Positions 8,385 through 17,908 are shown, counted from the first letter of the stretch. The stretch is DNA of 35,634 nt from Campylobacterota bacterium (GCA_023379705.1 JAMCPS010000083.1:1-35634); one strand, 5' to 3'. Numbers and translations are program-made. The notes: generated by a model not told the origin, from the sequence alone.

Positions 8385-8663
8385 TCAAATCAATTCCGCT
8401 TCTTTTAATGCCTCTTGAACCTCATCAATACCATACGCAATAATTCCAATGCCTCCCGCTTCCTTGATCTTCTTAAGATGATGTTTTTGAAGCTCTGAAA
8501 CAATACCGCCGGGCTTTTTTACTTCAATCGCTAAAAAATGCCCCTTAAAGCAACAAAGCACGTCAGGGGTTCCCGATGTATTGGTAACAATAGTTTTTAC
8601 ACTGTATGCCCCTAATTTGATCAAATAAGCCATTATTTTTGTCTGTATGGTTTGCTCTTTCAT
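8385..8663 (-). CDS. VRR-NUC domain nuclease
   Basis: GTPDVLCCFKGHFLAIEVKKPGG catalytic pattern; small phage-type protein. Confidence 0.85.
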   Translation of the reverse strand: MKEQTIQTKIMAYLIKLGAYSVKTIVTNTSGTPDVLCCFKGHFLAIEVKKPGGIVSELQKHHLKKIKEAGGIGIIAYGIDEVQEALKEAELI

Positions 8664-9436
8664 TCTTTCCCCCCTAAAATTGTTTCTACCTGCTCCAATG
8701 ATTGAAAGCTAATCGTTGTTACGGCTCCATGATATTCGCCTTCCTTTCGCTCTCCTCGTACACTCAAAATTAATTTCCCGTCCAATGATTTCAAATCCTC
8801 AATCGTTCCGGTAATCTCTGTATCATTTACGATGATCGTCTTCATCTTTCCATAATGCTTCGATCTGATCGCACAGGTCTTGTATTCCGTCTCCCACTTC
8901 AGATAGTTTCTGATCGTTCCTTTATGGCCGCTCTCCATCTTCTCAATGATTGAAGCCTGGTATGCTTCAATGTTATTAATCTTTCTGCCTGCTGTAATCT
9001 CATAAAGGTATCTCTCTAAAAATTCAAAAGCAAAGCGTTCAGATTCTCTCTGATTACTTGTATGATCTGTTACTTGTGTGTCCTTCCCAGGTACAAGCCC
9101 TTGTACTTCTGAGGCACTACCCTTGTTTTTCTGAGGTACAAGGGTAAGACTGTATCTGCTGTACGTATGGCCGCCGTTACTTCCCTTTTGACGATGCTTA
9201 TGAATGATCTTTTTTTTCCTCAAAACTTCTAAAGTAGAAACTATTTTGTTTTTACTCAATCCTGAGAATTTAACCCATTGTGAGAGGCTGATCCCATCAC
9301 TCTTTTTTTTAAATAGCACCGTTTGTTTTAAGAGGATCATAACCATGACAAATTCATAGTGATCGATTGCCCTACATTCAAGCATTTCAAGGATCAATTT
9401 AGCGTCTTGAATGAATGTGTTATAATTGTCCTGCAT
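8660..9436 (-). CDS. Replication-type winged-helix protein (phage O/DnaD-like N-terminus)
   Basis: SLSQWVKFSGLSKNKIVSTLEVLRKKKIIHKHRQKGSNGGHTYSRYSL wHTH pattern; 4-nt overlap with the VRR-NUC gene. Confidence 0.55.
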   Translation of the reverse strand: MQDNYNTFIQDAKLILEMLECRAIDHYEFVMVMILLKQTVLFKKKSDGISLSQWVKFSGLSKNKIVSTLEVLRKKKIIHKHRQKGSNGGHTYSRYSLTLVPQKNKGSASEVQGLVPGKDTQVTDHTSNQRESERFAFEFLERYLYEITAGRKINNIEAYQASIIEKMESGHKGTIRNYLKWETEYKTCAIRSKHYGKMKTIIVNDTEITGTIEDLKSLDGKLILSVRGERKEGEYHGAVTTISFQSLEQVETILGGKE

Positions 9437-9465
9437 AATTTACTTAGCCCCTTATGCCTCGGGGG

Positions 9466-10644
9466 TTAACCCAAAAACATCCTCGCTGTAAAATCCTTAT
9501 GCTTTTGCCCCACTGCCTCAAATACTGCCTCGCTAACTGATCCACGGCTCATGATAATATGTACATTAATCGGCGTTGTCCGTTTCTTCGATGCTTGGCG
9601 TGCGTTGCGCTGCTGAAATCGTGCGGTACTGTAATCCATAGAGGCGATTATTAAATGCTCAATATGGCTCAATTCTACCCCCTCGGCGTGTGCGTGAGAG
9701 CTGAGGATCAAAGCGTTTTTAAACTCGGCTTCAAAGATTCTCCGCTGTCCTACCCATCGGGTCATAATTGCCACGTCCGGTGTATCGCCCCAGTGAGCTT
9801 TGATATAATCCATGATTTCGCGGTTTCCCTGGTCGATATAACCATCACCGATTTTTAGTGATCCGCACTCAATCTGATAAAGCCCGTTTACCACTTTGAG
9901 CGGCGTATCTGCGAAAAACTCCCCTAATACTCGGTGTCGTAAGAGGTAACGCATCCGGTCTTTTGTTTCCTCGTTTAATTCAACGTAATGCGGGACCATT
10001 ACCGGTTTATAATCAAACCCCGGTAAATCGTCGCGGGTGAGCTGAATAATATATGGCAGCACCTCATCCATCACCTTACGCGTAGCGTTTGAGTAATCAT
10101 TTACAACTATGCCTCTAAAGTTGTTCTGTCTAATATGAACATAACCGGCTTTCGCCCACTTGTAAAAGCTTTGATGCCTACTGAATGGATGTCCTGAGCA
10201 TAACCATAGCGGGTGAAACCATTGTGCCGGTGATTCGGGCGCGGGTGTTGCTGATATGAGTATCTTTGGTACGTCTCCCCATCGATCTTTTATGATCTGA
10301 GCTTTCGCCGGAGTTTTTGGAAATGAGCTGATAGCATAGTGGAATTCATCGGTTACGATGAGGTCGTAATCACCCTCATATTTGTGGATTGCTTCATAAT
10401 TCACTACGTCGTAATGCTTCACGGCTTCATAGAGCTTTAAATCGCCTTTGATCCCATCAATCGCCGCCTTTTTTGTGATCCACAAAGCCCGTTTAACGTC
10501 GGATAACTGTTCAACTGCATCGATAACACTTAATGTTTTCCCGCATCGCTCCGGAGCTTGTAGGATTGCAAAGCTGTGATCTGTAATCGATTGTTTGATA
10601 CGTGCCGATATCTTCCCTTGATGTGGGTAAAGCTCAACGGCCAT
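9466..10644 (-). CDS. SNF2/DEAD-like helicase of phage type
   Basis: LYPHQ, Walker-A-like APERCGKTLS, DEFHY motif, SATPAPES, QRNARQASKKRTTP. Start placed at ATG 10644, one nt after the AlpA-like stop. Confidence 0.75.
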   Translation of the reverse strand: MAVELYPHQGKISARIKQSITDHSFAILQAPERCGKTLSVIDAVEQLSDVKRALWITKKAAIDGIKGDLKLYEAVKHYDVVNYEAIHKYEGDYDLIVTDEFHYAISSFPKTPAKAQIIKDRWGDVPKILISATPAPESPAQWFHPLWLCSGHPFSRHQSFYKWAKAGYVHIRQNNFRGIVVNDYSNATRKVMDEVLPYIIQLTRDDLPGFDYKPVMVPHYVELNEETKDRMRYLLRHRVLGEFFADTPLKVVNGLYQIECGSLKIGDGYIDQGNREIMDYIKAHWGDTPDVAIMTRWVGQRRIFEAEFKNALILSSHAHAEGVELSHIEHLIIASMDYSTARFQQRNARQASKKRTTPINVHIIMSRGSVSEAVFEAVGQKHKDFTARMFLG

Positions 10645-10645
10645 G

Positions 10646-10819
10646 TTACGCCGCCGTAATTGCACGGGCGATAAACGCGTCTAATTCAGATTTTGCCCAA
10701 ACGGTTACCCGCTCGCTGAGTTTGATTGATTTAATTTTCCCTTGCTTAGTAAATAGCCAAAGCGTTGATCGTCCAATGCCCAAATATTGAGCGGCTGCTT
10801 TATCTCTAAGATGTTCCAT
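10646..10819 (-). CDS. AlpA-like HTH regulator/excisionase
   Basis: 57 aa, below the ORF-track cutoff: MEHLRDKAAAQYLGIGRSTLWLFTKQGKIKSIKLSERVTVWAKSELDAFIARAITAA; SD AAGGGG upstream. Confidence 0.82.
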   Translation of the reverse strand: MEHLRDKAAAQYLGIGRSTLWLFTKQGKIKSIKLSERVTVWAKSELDAFIARAITAA

Positions 10820-10919
10820 GATAGTTCCCCTTGATGTACTGCTTAAGATTGTTATATGGCAGTATATGGGGTTAGAGGGGATTGTAGTTAGTAGATTTTA
10901 AAAGTCAAATTTACTAATT

Positions 10920-11807
10920 TTATGCAGAAATTCCGGTCAAGAGTTCTTTATAACGTAGGTTATCGATGTAATCAATCATCATTTTTCGGCATAACCGTAT
11001 CGTGCTATCACTGAGATAATCGGCAGCGTCTTTGCCTTTGTATTTTCTCCACGTGCTGCCGTTGTTTCGGTGGTATTCATTTAGCTCGATTATGATCCCG
11101 GCAATAATTTCAAGGTCTGATTTAACCTCATCGTGCAATTTCCAATAGTCATAAATGAATAGCGCATCTGCCCAGTCTAAAGCTGACACCCCATTCTTTC
11201 TTTCAAAATTGCTTTCGTCAAATATTCCAACGATTGCCTCAAGTGGAGCTTTTACAACATCATGATAATCATCATACTGGTCTTTTATTCTCATGATATA
11301 TGCAACAAGCTCCCGCTTTGGTAGGGCAAGATTCAAATTACATATATCAACTGTTTTATCCATTTTTGGAGGAGCTCTTAGGATTGGTCTTGAGAATTTT
11401 TGAATGATACACGGCTTTGAAAAACCATCAAGCTCATCCTCAATATTAAGCCCATGTGACAATTTCACATTTTCAACCTCATTTTCAACCACAAAACCTT
11501 GATATATAATTCCGGGTTTATTGAACATTAATCTTCTGCTGACTTCTTTTTGAATTTCAACAAAACTCTTCAATTCATGCATCTTAAAAAAATGATATTG
11601 CAAATGCATATTTGGCAAGTCAATAGCTACTAGCTGATATTCTTCAAGCATAAAAGGATCATTAATATTTTTTATTCTATATTTGATTATATTAACAACC
11701 TCATCATTCCTAATTGCCATTTCATAAGCTATGCAACTCGTAAACTCATATTCCTCAAACGTCTCTACGTCGAGATACTGCTTTAAATCTCTGGTGAGCT
11801 CAATCAT
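10920..11807 (-). CDS. Hypothetical protein coupled to integrase
   Basis: 295 aa; start overlaps the integrase stop by 4 nt; no domain recognised. Confidence 0.65.
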   Translation of the reverse strand: MIELTRDLKQYLDVETFEEYEFTSCIAYEMAIRNDEVVNIIKYRIKNINDPFMLEEYQLVAIDLPNMHLQYHFFKMHELKSFVEIQKEVSRRLMFNKPGIIYQGFVVENEVENVKLSHGLNIEDELDGFSKPCIIQKFSRPILRAPPKMDKTVDICNLNLALPKRELVAYIMRIKDQYDDYHDVVKAPLEAIVGIFDESNFERKNGVSALDWADALFIYDYWKLHDEVKSDLEIIAGIIIELNEYHRNNGSTWRKYKGKDAADYLSDSTIRLCRKMMIDYIDNLRYKELLTGISA

Positions 11808-13102
11808 TGCTTTGCCACTTTCACCTCATCGAGATAATCCGCCCACCATTGCAATAATTCCCGCATCTGTTCGGTGTAATCGGCTTTGTGGGTGTAGGCT
11901 CTCACTACCTTGTTTCCCTCTTGATGATCGAGTACCGATTCCATTGTCTCAAAGGTTGCCCCGTGCTCTTTGTGGTGTGTTCGTGCCAAACTTGCAAAAG
12001 TACCCCTAAAACTGTGCAAAGTTTGTTTACGTCCGTTTACCTCATCATTGAAACCCATCCGCCCTAGTGCCCTACTTCCACTCTCTTTGTTTATGTGGTT
12101 TTTTATACTCCTTGAACCATGAAATACCCACTTGCCCCACCCCGTGATCTCTTTAATTTCTTTTAGAATTGCTATTGCTTGATGTGGAAGCGGTAATACA
12201 AAATCGGGTAGGTTTTTATTTTTGACTTTCATCTCTGATCGGGGTATCGTGAGAATCGCTTTCTCAAAATCGACTTGCTCCCATTTCAACTTACAAAGGT
12301 TATCTGCGCGTAATGGCAGCAAGGTGACAAAGCGTAAAAGATTACGGACGATTACGCCCCCGTCACCTTTATACACGTCAATAGCTCTTAACAGTTCACC
12401 TAATATTTTTGCATCGGTGATTTTTGGTAAATTTGTTTTTTCTCCCTTTGGTACGTTGCTTTTATCTATTTTATGGGTTATGTTTATATCGAGATAGTCG
12501 TGACTCACTGCATACGTCCACAAACGGTTACAATCCGTAAATAGCCTGCTTGCCGTTTCGGGTGTAGCTTCTCCCTTTTTGGTGATGATCTTCAAGAGTT
12601 CCCCGTGGGTGATTTCGCTTATCTGTTTTGATGAGGTGATAATATGGTTTTCGTCATACGTACAAAAAGAGGGAAATATGTCGCGCTCAAAAGCTCTCTT
12701 TCGCTTTGTAGCTGTTACTTCGGCACTCTTAAGGGTAGATAGCCATTCGTAGGTGATGAGGTGAAATTGAGTGGTTAATGTGGTTTGTGCTTCCATCTCT
12801 TTTTCTTGGATGATAGCTTTGATCTCTTTTTTCTCTTTGATCGGGTCGATACCGTTGATAACTTTGCTTTTGAGTTCGTCTCGCTTGGCTCTTGCTTTTG
12901 CAAGGGTTACGGCGGGGTAAGTTCCGCCCGTGGTCTTTTTAGCTTTGCCATCAATCGTGTAGCGTATCTCCCAAACTTTCCGCCCGTCGGGTTTGATATT
13001 GAGCTGTAATCCGTTCCCGTCGGATATAGTGTACTCTTTGTCTTTTGGCTTAGCGTTCTTGATTTCGGTATCGGTGAGCGGGGTTATTTTCTTATTCGCC
13101 AT
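11804..13102 (-). CDS. int: P4-type tyrosine integrase (DUF4102-type N-terminus)
   Basis: LTDTEIKNAKPKDKEYTISDGNGLQLNIKPDGRKVWEIRYTIDGKAKKTTGGTYPAVTLAKAR; C-terminal LHSFRGTFASLA...VLDHQEGNKVVRAYTH. Confidence 0.95.
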   Translation of the reverse strand: MANKKITPLTDTEIKNAKPKDKEYTISDGNGLQLNIKPDGRKVWEIRYTIDGKAKKTTGGTYPAVTLAKARAKRDELKSKVINGIDPIKEKKEIKAIIQEKEMEAQTTLTTQFHLITYEWLSTLKSAEVTATKRKRAFERDIFPSFCTYDENHIITSSKQISEITHGELLKIITKKGEATPETASRLFTDCNRLWTYAVSHDYLDINITHKIDKSNVPKGEKTNLPKITDAKILGELLRAIDVYKGDGGVIVRNLLRFVTLLPLRADNLCKLKWEQVDFEKAILTIPRSEMKVKNKNLPDFVLPLPHQAIAILKEIKEITGWGKWVFHGSRSIKNHINKESGSRALGRMGFNDEVNGRKQTLHSFRGTFASLARTHHKEHGATFETMESVLDHQEGNKVVRAYTHKADYTEQMRELLQWWADYLDEVKVAKQ

Positions 13103-13104
13103 TA

Positions 13105-13180
13105 TGTACCTCTGAAATATGTACCTTTTTTAGGTATCTGATGAGGTACATTATAAGAAGGTACGTTTAAAGGTACATTA
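13105..13180. repeat. GGTACATTA repeats at the right edge/integrase promoter region
   Basis: GGTACATTA at 13145-13153 and 13172-13180, variant GGTACGTTT at 13160-13168, inverted TGTACC at 13105-13110 and 13120-13125. Confidence 0.7.
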
Positions 13181-13302
13181 AAAACTTAGATTGTATTAAA
13201 TGGAATAAGTGCGTACTAGATGCTAAATAGTGGTAAAAGTGCCTATTTAAGGGGTTTTTGTTGGTTGATTTAGAGTGTATTAGAGGGGATTGAATTGTAC
13301 TT

Positions 13303-13674
13303 TGGTGGAGCTGTGCGGAATCGAACCGCAGTCCGAAAACGGGGCACCAGAGGCGTCTACATGCTTAGAGACGTTGTTTGAATTTCAGACGACTATCGCA
13401 CAACGTGCAAAGCTACATCGCCCAATTCTCTAAATTCGTTCCTGTTCGAGACATTCCAAGAATATAGCTACCGCGGGGGTTATACTCCAATTCCATTCGG
13501 TGATAGCATAGAATGGCAGAGCAGTCCTAAATTAAATTAAAACTTACGCTACAGCGTAAGCAGGACGGTAATTAGTATTGTTTGCGTTTAAGCAAGTGTG
13601 AGCCGTATAACGGAGGTGCTCAGTCCGGCATGCAACCTAAAGCATCCCGCTCCCGTCGAAGCCATGTCAGCCCC
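13303..13674 (-). ncRNA. ssrA: tmRNA
   Basis: 5' GGGGCTGACATGGCTTCGAC; 3' GGTTCGATTCCGCACAGCTCCACCA; tag frame GCAAACAATACTAATTACCGTCCTGCTTACGCTGTAGCGTAA (ANNTNYRPAYAVA*) at 13544-13585. Confidence 0.97.
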
Positions 13675-13704
13675 AAAAGAAGAGAATACGTAATTATAGC
13701 AGAA

Positions 13705-14445
13705 TTAGCTGTTTATGATTGATTTAATATTGCGGGTTATTTCGCAGCACTTTGCGATTTTTTGCGTGTGGTTGAGGGTGTCGTCCAATAGGACGTTGAC
13801 GATCGATGAACCAACGATGACACCATCTGCGCCCTGCACTTTTTCACGGGCTGTTTGCTCGTTTACTCCAAATCCGACATAAACAGGTGTCTGAGAATGG
13901 CGTTTAATCATGGCAAGTACAGCCCCTAAATCCTCAGCCTTACCGCTTCCCGTAATTCCCGCATAGGCTACGAGGTAGATAAACTTGCGCGCATTGGCCG
14001 TAATGGTCGCTATTCGCTCTTCACTGTCTGTTGGAGCGACAAAAGAGATGTTTGCAAGAGAGCGACTTTCAAAAAGATCGTGATACGCAAGTGCTTCTTC
14101 GTATGGAACGTCGGGAATTATCAGACCATTGACTCCGATCTGTTTTGCACGGTCGAGTAATTTTTCCATTCCATACTGATAAAACGGATTAAAATAACCC
14201 ATCCATAAAGTATCAATAGAAGGGGCAACGGCCTCTGAAATCGTCAATATATCGGCAAAGCGAAAGCCGTTTGCCAAAGACCTCTCATTGGCCTCTTCGA
14301 TGACGGGACCATCGGCTACGGGATCGGAAAAAGGAACCCCGAGTTCAAGTGTATCAACCCCGTTTTGGCCCAATGCCAAAGCCAAATCAATCGTAAATTC
14401 TGTGTCGGGATATCCCGCAGTTATGTAAGCTACTAAGTGTTTCAC
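13705..14445 (-). CDS. trpA: Tryptophan synthase alpha chain
   Basis: LELGVPFSDPVADGPVIEEANERSLANG, IIPDVPYEEA, YLVAYAGITGSG, VYVGFGV. Confidence 0.95.
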   Translation of the reverse strand: MKHLVAYITAGYPDTEFTIDLALALGQNGVDTLELGVPFSDPVADGPVIEEANERSLANGFRFADILTISEAVAPSIDTLWMGYFNPFYQYGMEKLLDRAKQIGVNGLIIPDVPYEEALAYHDLFESRSLANISFVAPTDSEERIATITANARKFIYLVAYAGITGSGKAEDLGAVLAMIKRHSQTPVYVGFGVNEQTAREKVQGADGVIVGSSIVNVLLDDTLNHTQKIAKCCEITRNIKSIINS

Positions 14446-14846
14446 GCTTTCTCCATATCAGGTAATATTAATAGTGAAAAATGAATTTTTGAAAGTTCAT
14501 TGTCCATTTTGAAATCTTCTTGCCACTGCGTAAACATATCTGAAACATTGATGAGCCATGTGATGGTCTCTTCATTGACGACTTGATCACATATTCTCAG
14601 CTGTTCAAGCGCATCTTCGACCAATGTCGCAAGACGTACCATAGGAGCTATCTGTAAATATCCCGAAGCGGATTTGATGTTGTGAAAAATACGAAATAGC
14701 TCTTCGATACTGCGATGATAGCGATCAGTATTTCCCAAATCAACAATCAACGGCTCCATAATCTCAATCATCATTGAATAATGATCGAGAAATTCATCAA
14801 TGATTTCAAAATCAAAATTATTTTCAAGATCGTTGCGAATGCCCAT
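14442..14846 (-). CDS. Hpt-domain-like phosphotransfer protein
   Basis: IEELFRIFHNIKSASGYLQIAPMVRLATLVEDALEQLR matches the Hpt HxxKS pattern; 4-nt overlap with trpA. Confidence 0.7.
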   Translation of the reverse strand: MGIRNDLENNFDFEIIDEFLDHYSMMIEIMEPLIVDLGNTDRYHRSIEELFRIFHNIKSASGYLQIAPMVRLATLVEDALEQLRICDQVVNEETITWLINVSDMFTQWQEDFKMDNELSKIHFSLLILPDMEKA

Positions 14847-14982
14847 ATCTGCTGAACTCCTAATATGTGGAAATTATACCTCTGTTTTCTTTAATATCAA
14901 CATTCAAAATGCCTACAAAAGCGCAGGCCATAAAAGTTTTCGCTAAACTATCTATCTCAATTATGTTCACATTAGGCTAATT

Positions 14983-15771
14983 ATGAAAAAACTATCAATA
15001 AGCAGCATTGCAAAACGTAAAAACGGCGATCCATTGGTCATGATTACAGCGTATGACGCGTTATTTGCCAGATTGTTCGAAGAGAGTGCCGACATCTTGC
15101 TTGTCGGGGACAGTCTCACTATGAGTTTTGGCGGCAATACAGATACCCTCAGTGCTACGATGGATCAGATGATTTACCATACTGCCGCTGTTTGCAAAGG
15201 TGCACCCAATACGTTTGTCATTTGCGATATGCCCTTTGGCACGTACATCGATGAGAAAACCGCGTTTGCCAATGCCCTGCGTGTTTATCAAGAGACTCCT
15301 GCCGATGCCGTCAAAATCGAAGGGGGAGCCGATAAGGCCTATCTCGTAAAATATCTGACACAAAACGGTATTGCCGTATGCGGACACATCGGACTGCTTC
15401 CGCAAAGCGTTCGTGCCGAGGGCGGCTACAAAGTCAAAGGCAAATCCGAAGAGGAAGCACTATCCCTCATAGAAGATGCACGCTCAATCGAAAATGCAGG
15501 TGCCTTTATCATCGTTATCGAAGGGGTAAAGGCGGATGTTGCTGCACGTGTCGCACAAAGCGTTAGTGTACCCGTCATAGGGATCGGTGCCGGTAACGGT
15601 GTGGATGGCCAAGTTTTGGTTTTTTCCGATATGCTGGGTCTGTACGAACCGTTTGTCCCTAAATTTGTCAAACAATACATAAATGGTGCAAAAACGGTCA
15701 AAGAAGCGGTAAAAAAATACAGCTCTGAAGTTCAAAATCGCTCATTTCCTGATGAAAATCATGTTTACTAA
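14983..15771 (+). CDS. panB: 3-methyl-2-oxobutanoate hydroxymethyltransferase
   Basis: MITAYDALFARLFEESADILLVGDSLTMSFGG; GHIGLLPQSVRAEGGYKVKG; IGIGAGNGVDGQVLVFSDMLGL. Confidence 0.96.
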   Translation: MKKLSISSIAKRKNGDPLVMITAYDALFARLFEESADILLVGDSLTMSFGGNTDTLSATMDQMIYHTAAVCKGAPNTFVICDMPFGTYIDEKTAFANALRVYQETPADAVKIEGGADKAYLVKYLTQNGIAVCGHIGLLPQSVRAEGGYKVKGKSEEEALSLIEDARSIENAGAFIIVIEGVKADVAARVAQSVSVPVIGIGAGNGVDGQVLVFSDMLGLYEPFVPKFVKQYINGAKTVKEAVKKYSSEVQNRSFPDENHVY

Positions 15772-15783
15772 GAGGTTAGTCTA

Positions 15784-16791
15784 GTGGAACGAATCGTAGA
15801 AATCGAAAAGTTCACTGCCGAAGACGCAACCGAACTCTCCTTGCGTCCTAGCGCATGGCAAGATTACGTCGGACAAGAGCAGATCAAAAGAAATCTGGGT
15901 GTCTTCATCGAAGCCAGCAGTAAACGTAACGAAGCGCTTGATCACGTTCTTTTTTACGGACCACCTGGTTTGGGAAAAACCACCCTCGCCCTCATCATCG
16001 CCAATGAGATGGGAAGTAATATCAAAGTCACCGCTGCCCCGATGATCGAAAAAAGCGGCGACCTCGCGGCATTGCTGACCAATCTCGAAGAGGGAGATAT
16101 TCTTTTCATAGATGAAATTCATCGCCTCTCTCCTGCGGTTGAAGAGATCCTCTACCCCTCTATGGAAGATTTCAGGCTCGACATCATCATAGGTTCAGGC
16201 CCTGCGGCACAAACGGTCAAGATTGATCTTCCCCGTTTTACCCTCATCGGAGCCACGACACGTGCAGGGATGCTCTCCAATCCGTTACGTGACCGATTCG
16301 GTATGAATTTTCGCCTCCAATTTTACACCCCTGAAGAACTTTCAACGATTGTCGTCCAAGCCTCGATAAAACTGGGAAAAACGATCGATGACAAAGCGGC
16401 TATGGAAATTGCCAAACGTTCCCGTGGAACTCCGCGTATTGCCCTGCGCCTGCTCAAGCGGGTACGTGATTTTGCAGAAGTGGCCAATGAAAGCAGTATT
16501 TTGTTTGAGCGCTCCCAATACGCACTCGATCAATTGGGAATCAATGCACATGGATTTGATGAAATGGACATACGGTTACTCAAACTGCTCATGGATGCCA
16601 AAGGGCGTGCTATGGGATTAAGCACCATAGCCGCAGCACTGAGCGAAGATGAGGGGACGATTGAGGATGTCCTCGAACCCTATCTTCTCGCCAATGGCTA
16701 TCTAGAGCGTACCTCACGCGGACGTTTGGCTACCCCAAAGACGTATGAATTGCTTAAATTCGGCAATCCGCCGTTGTCCCTGATTGATTAA
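15784..16791 (+). CDS. ruvB: Holliday junction branch migration helicase RuvB (GTG start)
   Basis: [70 protein letters not shown]. Confidence 0.97.
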   Translation: MERIVEIEKFTAEDATELSLRPSAWQDYVGQEQIKRNLGVFIEASSKRNEALDHVLFYGPPGLGKTTLALIIANEMGSNIKVTAAPMIEKSGDLAALLTNLEEGDILFIDEIHRLSPAVEEILYPSMEDFRLDIIIGSGPAAQTVKIDLPRFTLIGATTRAGMLSNPLRDRFGMNFRLQFYTPEELSTIVVQASIKLGKTIDDKAAMEIAKRSRGTPRIALRLLKRVRDFAEVANESSILFERSQYALDQLGINAHGFDEMDIRLLKLLMDAKGRAMGLSTIAAALSEDEGTIEDVLEPYLLANGYLERTSRGRLATPKTYELLKFGNPPLSLID

Positions 16792-16873
16792 TACCGTTAA
16801 CATAGCATTATTCTAATATTTTAAAAAATAGATTATCATGTCAGTACTCAAATATTAACACACGGAGATCACC

Positions 16874-17242
16874 ATGAAAAAAATTCTTGCATTAGCACTA
16901 GCTCTTAGCGCTACGGTATTATTGGCTTGCCCTATGAAAGGCGGCATGATGAACGGAGGCTGTCAAGGCGGTATGGGACAAAAATGTCAATGTGACACTT
17001 CTAAACTTCCTCCGCGTCTTGAAGCTTTGGGTCTAAACGATGGACAAAAAGCACAAGTTCAAAAGATTCGTGAAGAAGGAAAAGCATTTCACAATCAACA
17101 GCACGAGAAAATGATGGCGGTGCTCACTCCTGAACAAGTAAAAAAATTCGAGTCTACAACCCCTGCAGCATGCCCTAAAAAAGAGATGAAAATGAAAATA
17201 CCGGCAGCTGGCATGGGATGCAAAAACTGCGATAAAAAATAA
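16874..17242 (+). CDS. Exported Cys/Met-rich small protein, Spy/CpxP-like core
   Basis: Signal sequence with possible lipobox LLAC; clusters CPMKGGMMNGGCQGGMGQKCQC and CKNCDKK; LTPEQVKKFE segment. Confidence 0.65.
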   Translation: MKKILALALALSATVLLACPMKGGMMNGGCQGGMGQKCQCDTSKLPPRLEALGLNDGQKAQVQKIREEGKAFHNQQHEKMMAVLTPEQVKKFESTTPAACPKKEMKMKIPAAGMGCKNCDKK

Positions 17243-17245
17243 TAT

Positions 17246-17908
17246 ATGACTAAAATCCTCCTCATCGAAGACGATCTGGAAATTTCCGATTTACTCGGAC
17301 AATATCTGGAACGTTTTGGTATGGAGGTCATCGCTTACGCCCATCCGCAATCTGCTCTTAATTCCCTCTCAATAGAATCCTATGATCTAGTACTGTTAGA
17401 CTTGACTTTACCAGATATTGATGGCTTAGAAGTTTGCCGCATGTTACGAGAACGCAGTGATATCCCCATCATTATCTCCTCGGCTCGCAGTGATTTGGGA
17501 GACAAAGTAATAGCCCTTGAGCTGGGTGCCGATGACTACCTTCCAAAACCCTATGAACCGCGGGAGTTGGTTGCCCGAATTCAAAGTCTTCTTAGACGTA
17601 TCAGCGGTAAAACGATACAAGCAAGCAGTGAAATGTTTAGGGTTGATGAAACAGGTATTTACAAAGAGGGACAGCTTTTACCTTTGACACGTGCAGAATT
17701 TGAAGTTCTCGCACTGTTGATTAAGCATCGTCATCAAGTCGTTTCTCGTGATTTTATCGCTAACAATGCCATTTCCCTCCAATGGGAAAGCTCAGAACGC
17801 AGTATCGACGTTTTGATAAGTCGTATCCGTCAAAAGATTGAACCCAATCCAAAACACCCTACCCTCATACGCTCCGTACGCGGAATGGGATATCAGTTCA
17901 CGCTATGA
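17246..17908 (+). CDS. OmpR-family response regulator
   Basis: Receiver (LLIEDDLEISDLL, LVLLDLTLPDIDGLE) and C-terminal winged helix (SIDVLISRIRQKIE...LIRSVRGMGYQF). Confidence 0.92.
   Translation: MTKILLIEDDLEISDLLGQYLERFGMEVIAYAHPQSALNSLSIESYDLVLLDLTLPDIDGLEVCRMLRERSDIPIIISSARSDLGDKVIALELGADDYLPKPYEPRELVARIQSLLRRISGKTIQASSEMFRVDETGIYKEGQLLPLTRAEFEVLALLIKHRHQVVSRDFIANNAISLQWESSERSIDVLISRIRQKIEPNPKHPTLIRSVRGMGYQFTL

Larger units (their letters stand above)
3854..13302. mobile_element. Integrative element, satellite-like, inserted at the tmRNA 3' end
   Basis: P4-type integrase next to the tmRNA 3' end; AlpA-like regulator; RecE/RecT, VRR-NUC, helicase and replication-type wHTH; GGTACATTA repeats near both edges; a degenerate copy of the tmRNA end (TTGGTGGGCTGTGC) at 3854-3867. 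Confidence 0.75.

Noticed and set aside
9466-10665. Longer helicase start (MQLRRRNMAVEL...)
   Set aside because: ATG 10644 directly follows the AlpA-like stop and gives the natural MAVELYPHQ start.
10602-10790. + strand 62-aa ORF in track
   Set aside because: Antisense to the AlpA-like gene and helicase start; no SD and not protein-like.
3446-13283. GTGTATTAGA shared near 3446 and 13274 as alternative att
   Set aside because: Only about 10 bp and outside the tmRNA sequence; weaker than the 3854 candidate.
10872-13292. 13-bp direct repeat TTAGAGGGGATTG (10872-10884 and 13280-13292) flanking int and ORF295
   Set aside because: A repeat of this length is expected by chance in a window this size; not at a plausible att core.
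15061-16122. Minus-strand ORFs antisense to panB and ruvB
   Set aside because: Shadow ORFs opposite strongly recognised conserved genes.
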